A DNA stretch of 64,000 nt from Beroe forskalii. Taxonomy: Eukaryota > Ctenophora > Nuda > Beroida > Beroidae. The position numbers and the translations under genes are program-made. Location: the NCBI GenBank assembly GCA_011033025.1, contig WFMF01000522.1:52618-116617 (forward strand). The letters run 5' to 3'. Below, one piece after another: positions 24,550 to 36,469 of the stretch. Each line of letters opens with the position of its first letter. The first letter of the stretch is position 1. The notes under the pieces are model-generated. The model searched no databases, was not told the origin of the DNA, and worked only from the letters and a program-made list of their open reading frames with translations.

Positions 24550-25380
24550 CATGATTCCTAAATTTGCACGCCCGTGAAAATGCCAGTTATATTCTCCTTT
24601 TAACTGCATAGTAGGAGTTATTTGAACGGGAGTGGTGATAAGAATTTTGAAAGATATACTCATTGTATCTATAATGATTGTGAAATATAATTGGACAATT
24701 AATGAACTAAATATATGAAGTGTATTATTTTGTCTCTTCAAATTTGTTACTGAACTTCTTTCATTTCAAATTAGCTATACCAGAACTGAACCAAAATTGT
24801 ATCAGGGACCCTAAAGGCACGACATGATTAAAACACCTTGACAAAGCTTCGTTTTGTCAAAGAAAAATTACAGAATGTTATTGTAATACGTTCTTTCAAA
24901 ATGCCTCAGTGAGACCATTAATACTTACGAGTCACGACTCACGCATCTTGAAAATTAAATGAAGAACTCCAACGGTCGCCGTATATTTAACTGAAGTACT
25001 GACGTATCGGTCGCCATATACCTCGAATATTGATTTAATTTTTTCATGCCTTTCGGGACACCTGGATAGATAGGTATGAAATGGGGCTATCAGTACCGGT
25101 CAGCTCTCCTGGTTGAGTTTCTGATAAAGACGAATAAATGTGAAAACTTTGAATTATACGAATATGGTGACCTTTGTCCGTAGTCGAATTCGTACGTAAG
25201 TGTGGCAGCTTGTCGATTCTGCTATGCACCATATTAAAATAAGCTGTGAGGCGTCATTAACTTACCATATAGAAGTGTGATAATGACGACATCTCGACCG
25301 CTTATTTATCAAATGTGCATGAATTTCGTATATTATGGAACACGCTACCATTCTCTTACGAGCATTTCAGCGCGGGATTT
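24550..25380. other. Noncoding stretch with nothing recognised
   Basis: Only short chance frames on the minus strand; no repeat family identified. Confidence 0.45.
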
Positions 25381-25424
25381 GAGCGCGCACGCGAGTTTTT
25401 ATTGAAAAAAGTGATGCCCTGGAG

Positions 25425-25690
25425 TGAGCCTCCTCGGCCACGGGCATGGACGAAGAGGCTCACTTTTTTTACATAAAAAAAGTGAGCCTAAAAAATTTTT
25501 TAAGTTTTTTTCTTGAAAATTTTTATAGTAAAAAAGTGATCCTCCTCGGCCACGGGGTTGGACAAAGAGGATCAAAAATTTTATATGAAAAATTTTTCAA
25601 GTAAAATTTTTTATAAAAAAATTTTTTATGAAAAATTTTTTATGTAAAAAAAAGTGAGCCTGCTCGGCCACCGTAACGGAGCCACACAGG
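25425..25690. repeat. Foldback of GTGAGCC/AAATTTT family
   Basis: CTCCTCGGCCACGGGCATGG is followed by GAGGCTCACTTTTTT and long AAAATTTTT palindromes, then a second copy with GATCCTCCTCGGCCACGGGG. It is inverse to the copies at 15957-16165. Confidence 0.7.
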
Positions 25691-25889
25691 GATATACGTG
25701 TTTAGCAAAACTAGATGTGTGATTAGATTCCTAAGCCCGCTTCCTTGTCGTACGATGTTTGACCCGCTGACGCCAGCCGCGATTAAGCGGCTGGCGCGGG
25801 CGTCAGCGCGGCGCTGATTCTCGAGAGGGTCTGTCAACGCGCCAGACAACCCGCTTCCCTGAGCTGAGGAAGCGCGCTGCGCGGGTACG

Positions 25890-26135
25890 TCTCCCATATA
25901 AACGGGAGCCTTCATTATCTATGACAATGACGTCACTCAGAAAAAATATAATTAAGCGCACCTAGCGCTTTAAGGACAAGGGTTAGGGTCAGGATTAGGA
26001 TCAGGATTTGTTAGGGTTAGGGTTAGGATTAAGGTTAGGGTTTTGGTTAGGGCTATGGTTAGGTTTAGGATACAGAAAAATTGACGTTTAGATCTGTGAC
26101 GTCACTCAGAGCCGTTTATATGGGAGAGATACCGC
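25890..26135. repeat. Foldback arm with telomere-like TTAGGG variants
   Basis: Starts GTCTCCCATATAAACGGGAG, then CATTATCTATGACAATGACG, then AAGCGCACCTAGCGCTTTAA, then about ten degenerate TTAGGG-type repeats, ending with TGACGTCACTCAG and CCGTTTATATGGGAGA. A larger, complete palindromic relative is at 44890-45305 and a small fragment at 10019-10060. Confidence 0.75.
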
Positions 26136-26285
26136 TGCGCGGCGCGACGATTACAGCTGGGTATACACTATACGCGTTTAGCAAAAGATTAAAGCAATCA
26201 CGCGTCGCGCCGCGCGTCGATTGATCCAGCCTTGGAAAGCGTACCGCGTTAAAGCTGCTGTAATATTATTGATGACTCAAATGGA

Positions 26286-26315
26286 CCTTCGGCGGGCGCG
26301 CGCGCCCGCCGAAGG
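26286..26315. repeat. Perfect 30-bp GC palindrome
   Basis: The half-site CCTTCGGCGGGCGCG is followed directly by its exact reverse complement with no spacer. It sits just before the start of duplication copy 2. Confidence 0.9.
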
Positions 26316-26337
26316 CAAAGGGCCGGTCAGACAACGT

Positions 26338-29300
26338 TTGACAAGTGTTGTCCGCCAAAAAAGAAAACCTGAAACAGAAATAGGTTTGGCAAAAAAGAGT
26401 TGAAGCAAAAAATGATAAATTGAACCAGATTCAGATTTTTTTTATACCTTGCAATTGAATGATCATTAATATCTGTGCTATCGAAAAAAATATATGGTAA
26501 GTAATTGTTCATATTGATTATTATTGATTAAGATTGTTTTTTTTGCTGAATCATAGCTGTGTGCCATTTGTTGATGTAATGCAAAATTCTTCTTTGTAGA
26601 ACAAATACAGTCATCTTTGTAGTCAAGCCACAGAACTCTCCAACAACTCCAACCATAGTCTTTGACGGGATCCATGAAAGAAATGCCTTCATCAGAGAGC
26701 TAGGCAGATCCAAATAAAGCATGAGACACCAAAAATGATATGGTGTACTGAATGCTAACACTGTGGCACACGGACTTGCGACCGTGTTGTGGGGTTGAAT
26801 GCATTTGATGGGCGCCCAACGCTCCCCCAACCACAAGATGTTGTGTGTTAGTTTCAGAAGCTCCAAGTTCATCAAGGAAATTAAGTTCATCAATGTCTTT
26901 ATCCAGTGTAGGGAAGATAAAGTTCCATCTGGTCCCAACAAGATCAAAAGATCAAGTCGACTGTGTTTATTATTCATTCATTATTGTGTTTGAGTTTGTG
27001 CAATGCTATTTGGGACCATGATTTGGTAATTATGATGGAAAGCTAGTTGTTATCAGAAAAGCAAATTCATAAAGTCTGACTTTAACTGTTTTTTTTTTCA
27101 ACTAATTACTGCATTTTGAGGAACCTGTGTCCAATCATATTGATTGGCAAATCTAATCTAGTTCTTTGTGTTAAACTTACAACACAGCACCTATTAAATT
27201 CACTAACTGAGGATGATTAACATTAACACGGGAATCCTGAAGATGGAATTTTAAATTCCGAAACTGTCAGTAGATTTGCGTGGTTGTGTGAAATTGTTTA
27301 ATTCATTCCATTCATTATCATCATTGAGTTTCATTCATCTCATTCATTGATATCATGAAGGATCACATTAAAGATCTTTGAACTGATGCTATTTTGTTAC
27401 AAATAGAAAGCTGAGTAGTCTTCAAATGTATGGAGTGCTGTTTATTCTGGGTAGAAAAAGGCATCTGTTCCAGAGTTTTGGAGTTCACAGTATTCACTAT
27501 GGGATCTGATGTCATGCTCATTTCAAATAAATTGAAATTATCCTCGTGCGATTCCAGTGTGAGTTGTTGGAATATGTGGGCACAGGAAAATTCACATATT
27601 GAAAAATTCATAGCTCTGGTCAGAAACAATAGTTTTCATGTGGTTAGAACCTGCTAAATGCTGCAGTATCATCTATCATAAACATAATGACAGAAATTGA
27701 CCTTAGATGGCTCTCATTGTGCCTTGAATAAGAAAATTGATATGTAGTATTTTGATATGTTTGTAGTATTCCCATACAACTTTATAGATAAGACATTGGA
27801 TTGCTTGGATCTTCCTTGAATCTGATGAAGGTATCTCTACTCAGATCCCATCAAAAGCTAAGGGAAGGGCTGTTGGAGAATTTGTGGCATAAGCTATGCT
27901 GTGCTTCATTGGCAAATTTTGACCTTTGGGATTCATATTGAAGTAACATTTTTACTGCACCGAAATTTTCCAATCAGAACCAAAGTTACTGGTTTAGGTG
28001 AGTGGCATAATAAAATAAACAAAGCAAGAAATGAAATTCACACTCTTTGCATGATATCTTAGCAACAGAGGCACTATTCAAAATCTGTATGCTTATTTCA
28101 ACATGCATATTTTGACACAAAGTTCCATACTCAAAATGACACAGTGCCCATACACATGGCTTTTCCCATTCTAATCTATGATAATGACACTGAGTCCTAT
28201 GCACATGCCAGCACAAATCCTATGTACTTGCTTCACTTTATATTAAAGACTATAAGGCTGTTGGGCCTTCCAGGTCTCAGGACATCTGCCCATTCAATAC
28301 CTGCCACAGAGAACCACCACATGTATACCAGCTGTAATGTTCCTCCATCGATGGTCAAATTTGTTTTCATTCTTCCAACAAACATAAAGTCAAATTCACT
28401 ATATAGCTCATCAAGGGTTCTAACTCAATAATGAAAACTGAACTATCAACTAGGTATGTTAAGATATGGAGGACTACTGACAAGAACACTATGTGCTAAC
28501 TCTAAAAAACAGCCATACTCAGTGATTGTAAGTATCCCTTGAATTGGTACCTCTTAGTTGCCTAGAGAATTATTTTCTTAATTATGGTTAAGGGGGTTAT
28601 AAATGCGTGCTTTATTATTATTATTATTATTGTTCATTAATTATTGATAATAATTCCCTGTTTCAAAAAGCTGATAAGTCTTCTGCAGAATATGATTATT
28701 GAAAGTCCATAGCTTCATCCCCCCCCGTAAGAAAAGGGGGGATGAAGATTTTGGGTCAGATTAGTTATTAGGTAGGTGGGGGGTTGGCCCAATTTCAATG
28801 ATTCTGGGGGGATTTGAACCGAAGGGGGGAGTGAAAATATTAAGGGGGGATTGGGATCTGGCAGAAAAATTTCGAAATTTGAGATGAAAATCCTATGTCC
28901 ATGAGAAATATTTTTTCTCAGACCCTCTGGCTTCTGGGGGCTGCGCCTATATCTTAGAAAAATTGGTGGGGGGTTGGTCGAATTTTTGAAATTCAGGGGT
29001 GGGGTACCCAAAAGGGGGGGGATGGCGGATTTTGAAAATTCAGGGGGGAGGTTTTTGCAAGGGGGGAGTTAAAAAATTCAGGGGGGATTGGACCCAGGAT
29101 GTGAAAGTTGAGCACCAGTTACCTAAATGGTAACTTAGGATGCTTCATTTACCATTTAGATATTAGGATTCAGAGTTTATGCTACTGTAAAACAGACCAC
29201 CATTTTAGTAGAATACCAAGAGGATTGGTATGATATTGGTTGACTTCTGTTAAATTACTGATATAACTTGAATCAATTTCAGGTCCGTGCCATACAAAGC

Positions 29301-29725
29301 AGGAATACCTACAGTTATACATTTAGACTAGACGACCTTGAGGCACATGCCAATGCATCCCCCTTGGATGCAGCTGCTCAGGCGAGATTCTTGAACGCTG
29401 TGATATCACACGACCCTAACTTTGTGATAAGACGTGTTGAGTGTGGCAAGTTTGCCCTGAGCAAAGATGTAATTTTATTTCATTTTTAATTATCTTAATT
29501 TCATAAAATTGTACTGTTTCTATGTTTTGAATTATGTACTTAAATGGTCAGTTATTCTAATTGGGTGGGATCTCTTGTTTTGGAAAAATTTTTGATACTT
29601 TAGATTTGCATTGATTCCACAAATCTCTTGCACTGGAGCCCAGGGTCTTTTATAACCCAGCATTATGCAAGAAATTACATCCATTAATTCCCTATTGCTA
29701 CCTCACATATTTACGTTTGAATGAT
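26338..29725. repeat. Segmental duplication, copy 2
   Basis: Matches copy 1 in order (26338-27075 with 1-360 apart from a 26590-26960 insertion; 27090-28660 with 1630-3634; 29105-29260 with 6490-6670; 29265-29725 with 8009-8475). It lacks the LINE fragment, the 2.8 kb foldback and the hairpin element, and instead carries the G-rich insertion at 28700-29105. It leads directly into the intact YME1-like gene. Confidence 0.85.
28698..29105. mobile_element. G-rich ~400 bp insertion
   Basis: Present in copy 2 and absent from copy 1 at about 6505. TGAAAGT occurs at both edges, compatible with a target-site duplication. Inside are many GGGGGG runs and imperfect repeats of ATTCAGGGGGGA-type text on the plus strand, plus a CCCCCCCC run at the left end that pairs with the first G-run. 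No recognised protein. Confidence 0.65.
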
Positions 29726-32700
29726 TTAATGATTTGAAAACCTCTCCTCTTTCTAATGACACATTACAAGATTCCTTGCTTATACAAGATAAGACTTTAG
29801 ATTCCTTGCTCCTATTCAGGTAGTAACTGTGTACCATCGAGCTTTGGAGGAGACTGGTGCTAGGAAGAGTCCTCAAGAGATATCAAAGCAATCCTCCTTT
29901 GTAAGGGAATTACTATTTGTATCACGCAATAACGTCCAAGGATGTTTTCTGACTTCTGACCAGAGTCAAGGAAGTCGTCTAGTTGACGCGTTTCTAATTA
30001 ATTTATGAAACTTAGCATGCCAGTACAGTTTTAGAAAACGCTGCCAACACAGTTTGACAATCGCTTTCAAAAATGGACATATTATGAATTTTCTTCCACA
30101 TTTCAATGTGATTATATTCTAACCCCTTTACTATGTCGGTGTCAATGTGACAATTCTAACTAACCCCTCCAACTATTTCAGCCCTACTACACCCACACGA
30201 TAAAGCTAATCAACTTCCTCTGGAAGCCACTTTACATCGTTATTATCTACGTTATGTACGTGTTTCTCACTGGAACGTTTGGGAAAATGTTCGACTCCAT
30301 TATCCCTCAGGTTTGTTGAACCTTGATATACTGGTATACTGATATTCCACCGTAGACTGTAATCAGTTTCATTAAGCATGAGTACCTAAAGTTTGCAAAA
30401 TGTGCAGCTACATAATCTTATTCTTATCTAGGTATTTAAACAAATAAATTTCGAATAAATTCTCATGTCTATTTCAATGAGAGCATGAGCCAAAACACGT
30501 AAGTTTGGAAAATACACAGCTACATATTGTATTTAATAAGCAAACAAATTTAGAATAAATAATTAGAAATGCTCATTGTGTCTACTTTTTTATCACACGT
30601 CACTTTCCTAAAACAAGTCCATTTCTTACAGAAAGACTACGAAGCGACCATCCCCACCCAAACATTCGAAGACATAGCGGGGAACAAGGTGGCAAAGAAG
30701 GAGCTCCAAGACTTGGCCGTCTTTCTTTCCGAACCTGAGAAGTTCGCCAAGATGGGATGCGCTATTCCTAGAGGCGTCTTGCTTTCAGGTAGAATAACTA
30801 TACTGGACGGATTTGTGTGTGCCGGTTACGTCATCTGTGTAACATTTGATAATGCTCATGGTGACGTCACATGACCGGCACATCTTTAAACCGCCGAGTT
30901 TACCTTCGTAGAAACTTCTACTGTTCGTTCCTTAGGGGGTCCTGCTTTAAGGTTGGGAAAAGTGGGGCTGTCAAATGTCCGTTTTGTCAGGAACCCATAA
31001 AATAAAAAAATTGGAAAAAACGGACACTGAAAGCCCCAATAGTACTAGCAAGTTAGACAGTTCGTAGAATTTGATATTTCCTGAGTATGAGACTGGACTG
31101 AGTGAGTTTCAAAAGAGTTGAAGAGTACTTTCATCGATATCTTTGTATCAGTGTGAAGTGTAATTTCTTACAATAAACTATATCCATTGATTCTTTATAA
31201 CGCGACTTGTTTTTCAGGTCCCCCTGGAGTCGGTAAGACCCTCCTTGCTAAAGCTCTGGCTGGGGAGGCTGGAGTTCCTTTCTTCTTCGCTTCAGGTTAG
31301 GACTAGAAAATAGGGCCTGTTTTTCACTTGATAAGATACCAATATGCTGGAGTGGGGCGATATTTATGAGTCGCATGTTTTACGAATACTTTCTGATAAA
31401 TGGTAGTCGGACATTTGTCTGACTTTGTGTCTGACTTTCGGACAAATGTCCGAATTCGGACTGTTGTCCGACACGGATATTTGTCCGAATAGCTAATTTC
31501 AGGTGTCGGACAAATGTCCGTGTCGGACAAATGTCCTAGAATCCTGATAAATTCTGATTTTCTGACAAATTGAGCAATTTCAACGACGAATTTAAAGCTG
31601 CCTCTAATCTGTTCGTTAATTCAGGACATCAGGACTTCACGATTAGCTAGATAAACGATGAAGCGACTTTTATTGGTTACCATCTTACTAATACTCTAAT
31701 ATATCTAATCCTCAGGATCTGAGTTTGATCAAATGTTCGTCGGTTTGGGTGCTAAGAGGATCCGAAGTCTTTTCGAAGCAGCAAAGAAAGCAGCACCAGC
31801 AATCATATTCATCGATGAAATCGATACCATCGGAGAAAAACGTGGGTAATTTGTATGATGGTTCAGAAATTTAAAGATTTCTAAATTCTACCAGAATGGT
31901 TCGAAGATTCTAACCAATGTGGTGTTCATGTTGGTCGATAGAATAACCAAGAAATTCGCTCTGAAACCATGATGTATGCGAAGTCAAGATTGAAGTTTAT
32001 TCTAATAAGTTTAGAAGCCCTTTGCGGTGCCCTTCGGGGTTTCAATCACACAAACCACCCTTTAGGCGTATCCGGTCACCGGGCTACAATAAACCAGCTG
32101 CTAGCTGAAATGGACGGATTTGACAGTCAGGAAGGAGTGATAGTGTTGGCTGCAACCAATGATTTCCAAGTGTTAGACGATGCCTTGGTCAGGGAGGGCA
32201 GATTCGATAACAAGATAACTCTCATTCCTCCCTCTAGCAGGGTAAATCTGATGATTCTATTAATATCTAATTTATTGATTAGTATCTTATGATTCTATTC
32301 TAGTTGGTCAGCAAATCAGACAAGCAGTTATTGATTGGACTCCATCTTTGTATTACAATTGAATTCCTATTTTTCTGCAATTACAATTTTCATCAATGTG
32401 CCACTTTTTCATCCAATTTTCGTCATTTCTGAGTTTTTACCACAACTTATCAGCTGTTTCTCATTTTTTCGCAAATCGGAGAAAAATAAGAATTTCTCAT
32501 GAAATAACAGCAAAGCACACGACCCCTAAACCCCATCCAACAAACACACGACCCCTAAACCACACAGGATCGGCATGAGATCCTGAAAGTCCACTGCCGA
32601 AACAAACACCTGCACCCCAACGTAGACTTGGAATACCTAGCTAAGGCTTGTGTAGGCATGACGGGAGCCCAGCTGGCTACCTTGGCTAACACAGCTGGAC

Positions 32701-35341
32701 TCAGGGCCATTCAACAAGGCAGGGATAAGATTGAACAGGTACTGTTTGAATTTCACATAATATTCCATGTAAATTCCATAACATTCCACCTTGTTTGCCT
32801 CTCTTTAGGTACATCAGGCCAGTTCGATGTGAAAAGAGAGTTTACGTTTTCGCAGATGCATAGTTATTTTACTGCGTTCATTTTACGAGTTGGCCAGTTC
32901 TTGACATTTAGATGGGTTATTTTGGTCATATTATGAAGCATTTGCGTTATGAGTTGATATGGAATTGAAAGGACGAAGTCAAATCAATTATCAGTGGACT
33001 GTGGTCGTTGATAATCCGCTATGGGAATAAATTGAAGCTGTTGAGTGGTTTGAATTCGTCATTACATGCCAAATATGACATAATGAATAGCCATTCATTC
33101 AGCGTTTGTCAAATCGCCTGAAGTTGCATTTCAGTTGAGATTGTGACAGTGTCACATTCTTGTAATTCACAGTATTTTACGGAAGACGCATCGATTTTGT
33201 AAATGTTTTTTTCGCGCGATGAGTTCAATTATCGAATTTAACGCGCGCGTTTTATCGCTATATTTCGAGTATTGCGTAGCATCAGTGACCTCATCAAAAT
33301 ATCTTGTGATATGAATGGGGCAGTGAACATTCTGGTATGTTTTCCGTTTTCATAAATGTGGCTGCATGTCCTAAATAAACCCGAGAGGTTCACCATAATT
33401 AAACATAGTGTAGTGTTCATCACAGATAAATCAAAATTTCCTTCACAATCAGACATCATTTTTATGTCACTATTTCGGAATCAAAACTTACACAGCAATT
33501 CTTAGAAAATATAGCATAGGATCTTCACCAGTTACATAACAGTGGTTAAGATAATTTGCATGAAAAACAAGATTGTTATGTGGTTAACAACCGTTATATC
33601 CCCAGGACGATTTAGAGTTCGCTAGAGCTAAGGTGCTAATGGGTGGTGTGGACTCGACTCTGTCAATCAGTGAAGAGGATACGTTTAAAATAGCGGCACA
33701 TGAGGCCGGGCACGCAGTCATGGAAATACTCAGGGTACGAAGTTATCTGTTACCTTAACAACCTGTTATACCATATCTGTTACACTATAGCAACCATATC
33801 TGCTGTACCATGGCAACAATATCTGTTTTCTTAGCAACCATATTCATACGTTTTTACCATAGCAACCATATCTGTTGCCACAGGTGCTATTTCTGTTACC
33901 ATAGTAATTATTTCTCGAACCATAGCATTTAGTAACCAGTTACCACTTCTCTAATCACAGTATTTACCAATTTACTAATTTTAAACTTGATCGTATCATT
34001 GAACGTTTTAACTTGCTCCCTAAACAGTATTTACCAGTTAACTTGTGTCTGCTAACCGTCTACATGTGTCTATTTTAAACTTTACTGCAATAATTTATAC
34101 AATAAAGTTTCTTTAATCACAGTCTTCTCTCCTCTCGTCAGGAAGAGATAACGCAGCGTAAGATCTACCTTGCGACGGTTGAGCCGCGCGGAGTGACGCT
34201 AGGTCACGTGTTTGGGGTTAGTAAAGAAGATGTGCACAGCGTAAGGAATGATCAGCTGCTGGCTCTTATTGACATTGGATTCGGAGGGAGGGCTGCAGAA
34301 GAAATACTATTCGAGGGGGTGAGTTGCCCTCTGTAAACATTGCATTGGTTTTATTTAGAATCCTAATAATATTTAGATCCTAATGATATTTAAATTCCTT
34401 ATAGTGGTTAGAATTTAGTTAGAATGTTATGGTTTAAATTACTATAGCCTTCAATCATGAGTCTCATTTTAACCCTTATTAAGCCAAATATTTTTCTATG
34501 TTGGAGCTTATTAACACTTTCTAAAACCCATCAATCCTTCTCCCTGACTCACAGTAATACCTACCTACCGTCCCACCCTTCACAGGATGAGAGTCAGATC
34601 ACGACGGGCTCGGCTGCAGACTCACGCAACATCGCGCGCTACGCTAAGATCCTGATTGAGCAGAACGGGTACAGTGCCAAGCAGGGCTTTGTACGCTACT
34701 CGGACTCTGACACGAAGAATATGGAGACTAATAACATCATTCAGGAGGAGGTCAAACTGCTATTGGACGTGAGTTGGGATATAAGGGGTACCCCCATGGG
34801 TATTAGGGGTATACGTAATATGGAGACTAATAACATCATTCAGGAGGAAGTCAAGCTGCTATTGGACGTTAGTTGGGGTATATGTGTATATGGGCCGCGC
34901 ACCCTGGGGTATGGGGTATAAGACCCCGGCATATGGTGACGTCACGACTTGCTGGGGTGTAAAGGTACGCACCCAGGGGTTTAATACCCGCGTGCCCTTT
35001 AAGGCTCACTCCTTGGTATCCCGTCATCCCGAAGTACTTTCACCAAAGTGAAAATTGACCATTTCGGGTCGTAGGGAGGGGGAACAACCCTCTCAACTTC
35101 CGGGGGGTATGAAAATCAGTTATATAGGTTTTTAGGGGCTTCAGGGGTTGCCCATTAAGATTTACCTTTACAGGAGAGGTACGCCCAAGTGAAGAAGGAG
35201 ATAAGGAAGCACAAGAAGAACTGGGCTCGGGTAAGGGATGCACTGGTGGAATACAGGACTCTGACGGGTGAGGAATGCAGGACCGTCTTCAACGGGGGCC
35301 GGCCCAAACGACTACCTTCCGAACGACTACCTTCATCCTAG
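29283..35341 (+). CDS. YME1-like i-AAA mitochondrial protease, copy A (12 visible exons)
   Basis: FtsH/YME1-type ATP-dependent zinc metalloprotease, expected in the mitochondrial inner membrane. Exons: 29283-29468, 29820-29900, 30182-30310, 30632-30788, 31218-31295, 31716-31845, 32067-32241, 32568-32738, 33606-33734, 34142-34318, 34586-34768, 35174-35341 (stop); 587 visible residues, presequence exon not found. Domains: Yme1-type N-domain (residues 1-89, [15 protein letters not shown]), one membrane segment (about 102-122), AAA module with Walker A GPPGVGKT (185-192), pore loop MFVG, Walker B IIFIDEID (240-247), REGRFD (297-302), then M41 protease with HEAGH (401-405) and TTGSAAD, whose Asp is the likely third zinc ligand. 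All catalytic residues are present. The exon 6/7 join is off by one base with strict GT-AG sites. Neighbour B is a diverged tandem paralogue. Family assignment is secure; YME1 rather than AFG3L follows from one membrane segment and the N-domain. Confidence 0.93.
30805..30890. repeat. Intronic foldback element
   Basis: GTGCCGGTTACGTCATCTGT-type text pairs with a downstream GTGACGTCACATGACCGGCAC-like arm. It starts within 25 bp of the exon 4 donor of the YME1-like gene. Confidence 0.65.
31395..31540. repeat. Intronic array of GGACAAATGTCCG palindromic words
   Basis: Roughly seven variants of CGGACAAATGTCCG occur in both orientations (for example TCGGACAAATGTCCGTGTCG near 31505-31525). The word resembles, but is not the same as, the TGTCCGTGA array at 21725-22470. 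Confidence 0.7.
33740..33935. repeat. Intronic CATAGCAACCATATCTGTTA repeats
   Basis: About seven degenerate copies of an ~25 bp unit in the intron after the HEAGH exon; related text occurs in introns of copy B (36900-37110). Confidence 0.7.
34718..34873 (+). repeat. Tandem copy of an exon 3' edge with its 5' splice site
   Basis: The last 51 nt of the 34586-34768 exon plus GTGAGTTGG (34718-34777) recur at 34817-34877 with three differences. The copy's donor reads GTTAGT. The second copy could act as an alternative donor but the intervening sequence would be included. Confidence 0.85.
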
Positions 35342-36107
35342 CTGGAGATAGAGTCAAATGTTGGTTTATACAAATTGTGTTTGTCAACACGAACTGAGAT
35401 TCAGAACGACTACCTTCAACTTAACCTGGCACAGAAGTCGGCAACAATCTGAGAGGCAGACTCAATAAAAGGCATACCTTCAGAACGACTTTCTCCGAGA
35501 ATCGGACCCTCAGACAAGAATCTGGAAATTACCTGGAGTCAGAGAACTTCTAGCACTATTTCACGTGACCTGCATGCGCAAATAGGGACATGATTGCTGA
35601 AATGAAAGAGAATTGGACAAAATTGTGACAATTTTTATCAGTTTTTCGCCGTCTTATTAGAAATATAACTTATTATTTGAGTATTTTGAATTTTAACGTT
35701 GGTTTATCCTCTGTAGAGGGAAGAATATTTGATTCATTTTCACTGGTCCAAAGGTCTTCCTCTCATTTAATGACCATTTGTCATAAATGCCTCTATCGTT
35801 TGGCTTGCAAATCGTCCGTGTGGATTCTTTGATAACTCTCATTGCTGTTTCGTAACCCTGTGAAGTAGAACTCCCTAAGTCTTTTCGTAAAATATCGAGC
35901 CTGTAACTCAAAACTTACTCTTATGTGTGTGCATGCATCAATCGATGAAGGGATTGACAAAGACACGCATTTTACAGTGGACGCAATTTACTTTTCATAG
36001 AATTTATGTCGAAATTTACGCTTGCGTACGATTGCCAGTGATACTATGCAAAACTAACCTCACTTTCCTTAAGACTATGCAGAATTAACCTACTTTCCTA
36101 ACTGAGG
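35342..36107. other. Intergenic stretch between the two YME1-like genes
   Basis: The first 60 bp repeat the GAACGACTACCTTC word of the preceding 3' coding end (35328, 35402, 35484), another local duplication of coding-edge sequence. No gene or clear poly(A) arrangement was identified. Confidence 0.5.
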
Positions 36108-36245
36108 ATGGCAGGCGGGGTTACCATGGTGGCTCCCATGGTAACATCCATTTCCGAGTCATTTGTCAGTGTGCTCAGAGGAAATACTTGGCAAAGAGCC
36201 AAGAGACGACAGAGCAGAAAACAAAAACCAGGGAAGACCAATTAA
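36108..36245 (+). CDS. Small ORF of 45 codons upstream of YME1-like copy B (possible uORF or 5' exon)
   Basis: ATG at 36108 opens a 45-residue frame (MAGGVTMVAPMVTSISESF, then an Arg/Lys-rich tail with QRAKRRQSRKQK) closed by TAA. The charge pattern is compatible with a mitochondrial presequence, but no donor was found that would join it in phase to the exon at 36470. It may be a uORF or chance. Confidence 0.25.
   Translation: MAGGVTMVAPMVTSISESFVSVLRGNTWQRAKRRQSRKQKPGKTN
36120..36145. promoter_or_regulatory. Inverted GTTACCATGG pair (X-box-like)
   Basis: GTTACCATGG and its exact inverse CCATGGTAAC are separated by 6 bp. Each half resembles RFX-type X-box half-sites. It lies about 330 bp upstream of the copy B start. 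Similar words occur in local introns, so repeat origin is possible. Confidence 0.35.
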
Positions 36246-36469
36246 ATGAATCATTCTTTGTAACTAACTCCCATTTATCAACCTTACCTGTCTCACACGA
36301 TCAAATTCACTTAGCTATGCGAAAAACGTAAGTACTGTTCATTTATTCTTTTATTGGACGTACCTAACTGTTCAATATGTTTTGTATAGCGCTTATTGCG
36401 CTGTGCGATGTGCTTTAGTGGCGAGTAATCACCACAAACATCTTACGGCGTAAAAGGCGGCGTAACGAA

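Noticed and set aside
26528-26977. 149-codon minus-strand frame
   Set aside because: The protein matches nothing I recognise, other frames in the same stretch are as open, and part of it is a dispersed repeat (8790-8885).
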